A stretch of 64,000 bases of DNA, taken from the NCBI GenBank assembly GCA_023423535.1, contig JAFAFL010000090.1, positions 39,684-103,683 of the forward strand, in the 5' to 3' direction. The position numbers and the translations under genes were made by a program. The DNA comes from Pseudomonadota bacterium. GTDB taxonomy: Bacteria; Myxococcota; Myxococcia; Myxococcales; Myxococcaceae. The notes under the pieces were generated by a model. The model saw only the letters and a program-made list of their open reading frames with translations. It ran no database searches and was not told the DNA's origin. This document shows, piece after piece, positions 59,716-64,000 of this stretch (position 1 is its first letter; each line of letters starts with the position of its first letter).

Positions 59716-61305
59716 CTAACCGCCCGACTGTCCCGTTGCACCGGAGACCGCCACGCACTCCACCGGGCTCTCGAAGGTCCGGGTCGAAGAGGACTCGGAG
59801 GCGGTCCACTGGGCGGGGCCATGACGCGATCCGTCAAAGCCCAGCACCATCAACCGGTACGTCTCCCCCGAGGCCAGCCCGGTGACCGTCGTCCGGCCGC
59901 TCGCATCTGTCCCGCCGAAGTGGGTCTGGCCGCCCGGCGCCATGAGCACGGCCACGCCCGGAACGCCCACGAACTGTGAGCTCTCCTGCGCGCAGGTCCG
60001 GCGGAGGTCCACCGACAACGTCACCGACGGAACCTCGCTGAGCCCGGTCACCGGAAGCGTGATCGCGGTGTCACACGGGCTCCGGATTTCTACGGCACCT
60101 ACCTCTTTTCCGCCGAGACGCGCGAGGACCTGAAGGGAGTCAACTGTGGGAAAAGGTAGCAGGTCAAACTGCTCGGTCCCCACGTTCCGGCGCACGCGGT
60201 AGCCCAGCGGCGAGCCCACCTCCACGCTCAGCGCGAGGCCGTTCGGATTCCCCGTCACCGACACCCGGCCCGGTTTGCCGCAGAGCGCCGGAAGCGTCTG
60301 GAACCGGCCGAAGCTCCACCAACCGAACCGTCCCGCCCGGCCGCTCGCGACGAGCCCCGACGACTCGTCCTCGGCCACCGGCGCGGGGCCCTCGTTCCGC
60401 CACACGCCGCTGAAGGCATCGCGGGTGAAGAAGGGAAGCTCACTGCCTGCGCCCTCGCGCGCGGCGGCCTCGAGCCGCTGCTGGAACACCGCCGGCCGAT
60501 CAGCGTGAGAGGCCCGCCTGCCCTGGGCGTCGCGCACTTCGACCGCGCCGAACCCCAGCGTGTGGAAGACGCCGGGCTCCCTTGCCGCGCCGGGAAGGGA
60601 CGGCGCCGTGCCCTCGAAGCCGCCGGGGAAGGCGAGCAGCGCGGCGGCGCTCGTTCCGCCAGCGGAGGCCACGGTCGCAGTGAGCGCGCCTCGCAGCGGC
60701 GTTCCGTCGAGGTCCACCAGGCGGGCCTGCGCCGGCAGCGTGACCGTCACCGTGGGCGCGCCCGTGCCCGCATCGCCGGTGGAGAGCGTGGTCTCCGCTT
60801 CGAGCCTTCCGTCCTCGCCCGCGGTGCCGGCCGGCTGCTTCACCAGGAACACGCCCGAGGGCGGATTCGCCACCGAGACGAGCCTGCTGGTGAAGGTGCT
60901 CAGCCCTTCGCCCCCCACCCGCACCTGCGCGCTCGACGAGAGGTAGCCCTCCGCGTGCACCACCAGCGTGACGTCGAACGGCAGCGGCGCGTTGCCGTTG
61001 ACGCCGAAGACGAGCACGCCCTCCTGCACGCTGAAGGTGCTCGCCGAACGGCCATCGATGGTGACGAGCCCCGCGACGGGCTGCCCGTTCGCATCGCGCG
61101 CGCGGACGGTCAGCTCGGCGGTGACCGGCTGCAGGGTCGCCGCGTCGAGGAACACGCCCGCAACCTTTGCCCGCACGTCTCGGACGGGCGGGGGAGGGCT
61201 GTAGACCCACTCCGGCTCGGGATACCAGTTGCAGGCGGCCGCGACGGCGAGGAGGCCGAGGCAACCGGGTAGAACAGGAAAGCCGCGTAGTCTGGGGGCG
61301 CGCAT
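59716..61305 (-). CDS. Lipoprotein with carboxypeptidase-regulatory-like domains
   Basis: A 529-residue lipoprotein with the lipobox VAAAC (Cys25). Repeated beta-sandwich segments start near GVFLDAATLQPVTAELTVRARDANG and recur near VAVLMAPGGQTHFGGTDASGRTTVTG (shown in part), resembling carboxypeptidase regulatory-like or Ig-like folds. It lies 13 bases downstream of the YjbH-like gene on the same strand. Likely an outer-membrane or surface partner of the glycan machinery; the exact function is unknown. Confidence 0.75.
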   Translation of the reverse strand: MRAPRLRGFPVLPGCLGLLAVAAACNWYPEPEWVYSPPPPVRDVRAKVAGVFLDAATLQPVTAELTVRARDANGQPVAGLVTIDGRSASTFSVQEGVLVFGVNGNAPLPFDVTLVVHAEGYLSSSAQVRVGGEGLSTFTSRLVSVANPPSGVFLVKQPAGTAGEDGRLEAETTLSTGDAGTGAPTVTVTLPAQARLVDLDGTPLRGALTATVASAGGTSAAALLAFPGGFEGTAPSLPGAAREPGVFHTLGFGAVEVRDAQGRRASHADRPAVFQQRLEAAAREGAGSELPFFTRDAFSGVWRNEGPAPVAEDESSGLVASGRAGRFGWWSFGRFQTLPALCGKPGRVSVTGNPNGLALSVEVGSPLGYRVRRNVGTEQFDLLPFPTVDSLQVLARLGGKEVGAVEIRSPCDTAITLPVTGLSEVPSVTLSVDLRRTCAQESSQFVGVPGVAVLMAPGGQTHFGGTDASGRTTVTGLASGETYRLMVLGFDGSRHGPAQWTASESSSTRTFESPVECVAVSGATGQSGG

Positions 61306-61318
61306 GCGGCTCGAAGCA

Positions 61319-63268
61319 CTACCAGACTGCCTCCCCTTCGGCTACGCGGCCAGGCCCGGTCAGCGCCGGGACGGTCGCTCGCCCGCCATCGAGCCAACGC
61401 TCTTCGATCGTGTAGGTGGAGGACGGCGTCACCCCGAGCGGTGGGCCCGCCACAGCGTTGCGCGTCTCGCCCACCACGGTGGCCTGCGAGTAGCGCCAGC
61501 GAGAGGTGCCGGAAACCTGGAGCCAGCCCGGCTTCATGTCGCGACGCGGCGTGAGCGGAAGACTGATCGCGGCGCCGATCACCGTGCGCTCCGTGCGGAC
61601 GACGAACAGCGAGAAGAGGGTGTCGCCGAACGCGCGGCCCACCTCTGCCGAGGCGCCCACGTCACCGGAGAGGAAGCGGCCCGCGCGAAGCCCCGCGAAG
61701 CTCGTGCCCGAAGCGCTCCACGCGCGCCAACTCGCGGTGACCGCGGTGCGGACGCTCGGGGCCTGTGACGGTTGCCGTTCTTCTTCTTCGAAGACGTCGC
61801 GGTACGCCGCGGCCTGCACGCCGAGCTGGTGCGTTCCCCAGCCAGTGTGGAGGAACGAGGGACTCGCCCACACCTCGCCGGTCAGGCCCAGATGCCTTCG
61901 GCGGAACAGCCCCGCGCCCACCTGCGCGAGCACGCCCTCGGTCATACGTCCGCCCTGGAGGAACATCGCCTCCTCCACGCGCGGCCTTCCGCGAACTGGC
62001 GCGAAGGGACCGCCGTCGCGAAATGCGCTCGTCCACCCGAGCGGAACGTCTCCCTGCACGTACACCGCCGCGCCGCGCCAGAGCGGCACCGTCACCTCCG
62101 GCCGAGCGGAGAGGACGAACTCGAGGAGCCCAATCTCCGTCGCGAGGAACGTGCGCAGGCCCGGCGCTATCCCCAGGCGAAGGTGCAGCGGCGTGCGGTT
62201 GCGCGCGCGAGGCTCGAGCCAGGCGACGTCGCTCCGCTCCCGAGGTGCCGGCCGCACCGTGACGACGCTCGACTGCGCTGAAGGGACGCGCAGCTCGCTG
62301 ACCGGGACGCCGTGATGCAGCAGCCGAAGCACGACGCCTTCGAAGGGCTCGACGCTCCGGAGCGCCGCGACCCGGGCGAGCACGAACTGCACGCCGTCGC
62401 GCTCGGCGTGGTTGAAGATCGCATTTTCGTATTCGACGACGAGTGTGCGCCGGGTCTCGTCTGGGTTGGCGTTCACCGTGCCCACGCGCACGTTCTCGAA
62501 GCCGTCGGCCACCAGCGCGTCGAGCAGCGCCTCGGGCGACGCCACGGTGGCAACGGGTTCCGTTTGAGGTGGAGGTGACGTCCTCTCCAGCGCGAGCCGC
62601 GTCGAGAGGGTGACGCCCAGCTCCCACCGCCGCATCCCGCCGAGCGACTCCTGCTCCAGCGGCACCGCCGCCACTGCGCCGACGCGAAAGGGCACCTGCG
62701 CCACGCTGAGCGGAAGGTCCACGCGCGCGCCGGCCCGTGCCCGTTCGCCGTCGTGTTCGACGATGAGCGCGGTCGTCTCGTGCAGTCCTGCCTCGAGGCC
62801 GCCGAAGAGCCCCTGCAGCCGATCCGGTCCGGCGCCCCAGCCCGCGGTCCAGCGCAGCGCGTAGAGGTCACCGCTGAGCACGAGGTACCGGGTGCGGAAG
62901 TGGGGCGCGGCGCCGCCCTCGTCCTGGGCGCCCACCGCCACGTCGGGCAGCAGCCGGTGGACGCGAGAGAGCGGCGCGCGCAGCTTGAGGTTCAACGAGA
63001 GATCGCGCAGCGACGCTGCGTTCACCTCCGTCGCCCGGCCCGCGACCTCGAAGAAGGAGAAGAGGCCCACTGCCGCGACGAAGGTGTGTGCGTCGCCGTC
63101 GAAGCGCGGCACCGTCCTCGGCGTGTAGAGCAGCGACGCGGTGCCCTCGCGCAGCGTGCGCGCAGAGGGGACGGTCAGAAGTCCCGTCTGTCCCTCCAGC
63201 GTGAGCCCCTCCGGCGGCGCGGCGCCGAGAAGCACCAGCCCGCACAAGACGACGATCGCCAGCCGCAT
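61319..63268 (-). CDS. YjbH-like outer-membrane protein
   Basis: A 649-residue protein with a signal peptide (about 1-18) and long amphipathic beta segments. The start of the mature part, TGLLTVPSARTLREGTASLLYT, and the ending match YjbH-type proteins associated with exopolysaccharide export. Family members are predicted beta-barrels of unknown mechanism. GGAG lies six bases before the ATG. It follows the OmpA gene by 21 bases and precedes the lipoprotein gene by 13, so the three form an operon. Confidence 0.75.
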   Translation of the reverse strand: MRLAIVVLCGLVLLGAAPPEGLTLEGQTGLLTVPSARTLREGTASLLYTPRTVPRFDGDAHTFVAAVGLFSFFEVAGRATEVNAASLRDLSLNLKLRAPLSRVHRLLPDVAVGAQDEGGAAPHFRTRYLVLSGDLYALRWTAGWGAGPDRLQGLFGGLEAGLHETTALIVEHDGERARAGARVDLPLSVAQVPFRVGAVAAVPLEQESLGGMRRWELGVTLSTRLALERTSPPPQTEPVATVASPEALLDALVADGFENVRVGTVNANPDETRRTLVVEYENAIFNHAERDGVQFVLARVAALRSVEPFEGVVLRLLHHGVPVSELRVPSAQSSVVTVRPAPRERSDVAWLEPRARNRTPLHLRLGIAPGLRTFLATEIGLLEFVLSARPEVTVPLWRGAAVYVQGDVPLGWTSAFRDGGPFAPVRGRPRVEEAMFLQGGRMTEGVLAQVGAGLFRRRHLGLTGEVWASPSFLHTGWGTHQLGVQAAAYRDVFEEEERQPSQAPSVRTAVTASWRAWSASGTSFAGLRAGRFLSGDVGASAEVGRAFGDTLFSLFVVRTERTVIGAAISLPLTPRRDMKPGWLQVSGTSRWRYSQATVVGETRNAVAGPPLGVTPSSTYTIEERWLDGGRATVPALTGPGRVAEGEAVW

Positions 63269-63289
63269 CGGACGCTCCGAGCGGCGCTG

Positions 63290-64000
63290 CTACTCGAGCG
63301 GCAGGAGGTCGATCTCGTCGAGCACGCCCGCGGACTCGGTGATGAGGAACTCCACGCGGCGGTTCGCCTCGCGGCCCTCGGCGGTGGTCGCGGGCTGCAG
63401 CGGGCTCTCCATGCCGCGGCCCTTCGCGGTCAGCCGGGATCCCGGCACGCCGAGCGACATGAGGTAGCGCCGCACCGCCTCCGCGCGCTCCTGCGACAGC
63501 TTGAGGTTCCGATCCGCGCGCCCCGCGTCGTCGGTGTGCGCCTCGATGACGATGCGCTCGAGCTCCGGGTGGTCGAGCACGATGCGGCCGATCTGATCGA
63601 GCAGCACCTTCGAGCGCGGCAGCAGCGTCGCCTTGCCGGGCGCGAACGAGACCTTGTCGAGCAGCTGCAGCTTCTCGTGCGTGATCAGCACCAGCTGCTT
63701 GTCGTGCGTCGGGCAGCCCTGGTTCTCCTTCGGGCCCGGCTGGAAGCGGCAGTTGTCGAGGTGGTCCGCCACGAGGTCTTCGTCCGCGTCGCCGCAGCCG
63801 TGCTCGGTCCCGGGCGCCGCCTTCGTGGGGCAGCGGTCCTGCGAGTCCGGCACGCCGTCGCCGTCCTTGTCCGCGATCGCCACCGGCGCGGGCGTGGGCG
63901 TGGGCGTGGGCGTGGGCGCGGCATTGGCAGAAGGCGTGCCGTCGAGCGTCGTCAACGGCTCCGGCTTGCTCGGGGTCGCGGGCGCGGGCGCGGCCGCCCC
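63290..64000 (-). CDS. OmpA-family protein with thrombospondin-3-like repeats, partial
   Basis: The frame is open through the right edge; 236 residues are visible. A Pro/Thr/Ala linker (tandem Pro-Thr) leads to a calcium-binding repeat DKDGDGVPDSQDRC and a second Asp-rich repeat, with a Cys in each. The C-terminal 115 residues are the OmpA peptidoglycan-binding domain (VSFAPGKATLLPRS…, EAHTDDAGRADRNLKLSQERAEAV, GRGMESPL). It would tether the outer membrane to the wall. The N-terminal part is beyond the window. Confidence 0.9.
   Translation of the reverse strand, partial: GAAAPAPATPSKPEPLTTLDGTPSANAAPTPTPTPTPAPVAIADKDGDGVPDSQDRCPTKAAPGTEHGCGDADEDLVADHLDNCRFQPGPKENQGCPTHDKQLVLITHEKLQLLDKVSFAPGKATLLPRSKVLLDQIGRIVLDHPELERIVIEAHTDDAGRADRNLKLSQERAEAVRRYLMSLGVPGSRLTAKGRGMESPLQPATTAEGREANRRVEFLITESAGVLDEIDLLPLE
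63885..63920. repeat. GGCGTG hexanucleotide tandem repeat
   Basis: GGCGCG, four GGCGTG, then GGCGCG in a row (six units, 36 bases). It encodes alternating Pro and Thr/Ala in the linker of the OmpA-family protein. Slippage would change linker length in steps of two residues without breaking the frame. Confidence 0.75.

Overview
The window looks like chromosomal DNA of a myxobacterium (Myxococcota). The call rests on very high GC, many lipoproteins and repeat-rich surface proteins, a TonB-domain/TonB-dependent-receptor fusion, an FG-GAP/CRTAC1 lipoprotein, an OmpA protein with thrombospondin-3-like repeats, a full PilY1 minor-pilin operon, HDOD signalling, and several good sigma-54 promoter matches. 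This is inference from gene content; no rRNA or other taxonomic marker is present. I saw no tRNA, rRNA, CRISPR array, insertion sequence, integrase or prophage.

Layout. 1-4.2 kb: small housekeeping genes (CoA-binding protein, CPXCG protein), an NsrR-like Rrf2 regulator with a His-rich membrane protein, a patatin and an EF-hand protein. 4.3-13.4 kb: a methionine block, with an ArsR-methyltransferase fusion translationally coupled to cobalamin-dependent metH, and further on a MetE-core-like protein; an M20 peptidase, a TspO fragment and a lipoprotein lie between. 13.5-20.9 kb: LysM protein, CRTAC1 lipoprotein, mutY, a RecB/Cas4-like nuclease, and tcdA and tatD. 21-27.4 kb: receptor/lipoprotein pair, DHH phosphoesterase, and a secreted serine protease behind a near-perfect sigma-54 promoter. 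27.7-35.4 kb: fimT/gspH-pilV-pilW-pilX-pilY1 operon on the minus strand. 35.5-49.1 kb: mixed housekeeping and cell-envelope genes (maf, radical SAM, TPR-metallopeptidase, rlmI, a cysteine-periodic protein, a three-domain wall hydrolase, HDOD, TudS-like, acyltransferase, CxxCH lipoprotein, truB). 49.1-59.6 kb: an eight-gene glycan operon. 59.7-64 kb: lipoprotein, YjbH-like and OmpA genes, probably an outer-membrane partner set for the exported glycan.

The glycan operon reads pglF - wzx - glycosyltransferase - wzy - GT2 - (GT4+PglC fusion) - pglD - pglE, nearly all with overlapping ends. PglF, PglE and PglD together are the enzymes for UDP-N,N'-diacetylbacillosamine. The fusion would load that sugar on the lipid carrier and add the second sugar, GT2 and the other transferase extend it, Wzx flips it and Wzy polymerises it.

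Regulation. At least eight genes have a TAnnnT box 6-9 bases before the start codon and no Shine-Dalgarno, which suggests leaderless mRNAs. Four others have GG-N10-GC sigma-54 matches. The least explained objects are a 153-residue protein whose 20 cysteines all share one three-residue register (40.1-40.6 kb), and a roughly 150-nt structured transcript that folds its own ribosome-binding site and start codon into a hairpin and ends in a UUCG-capped terminator (46.2-46.4 kb).
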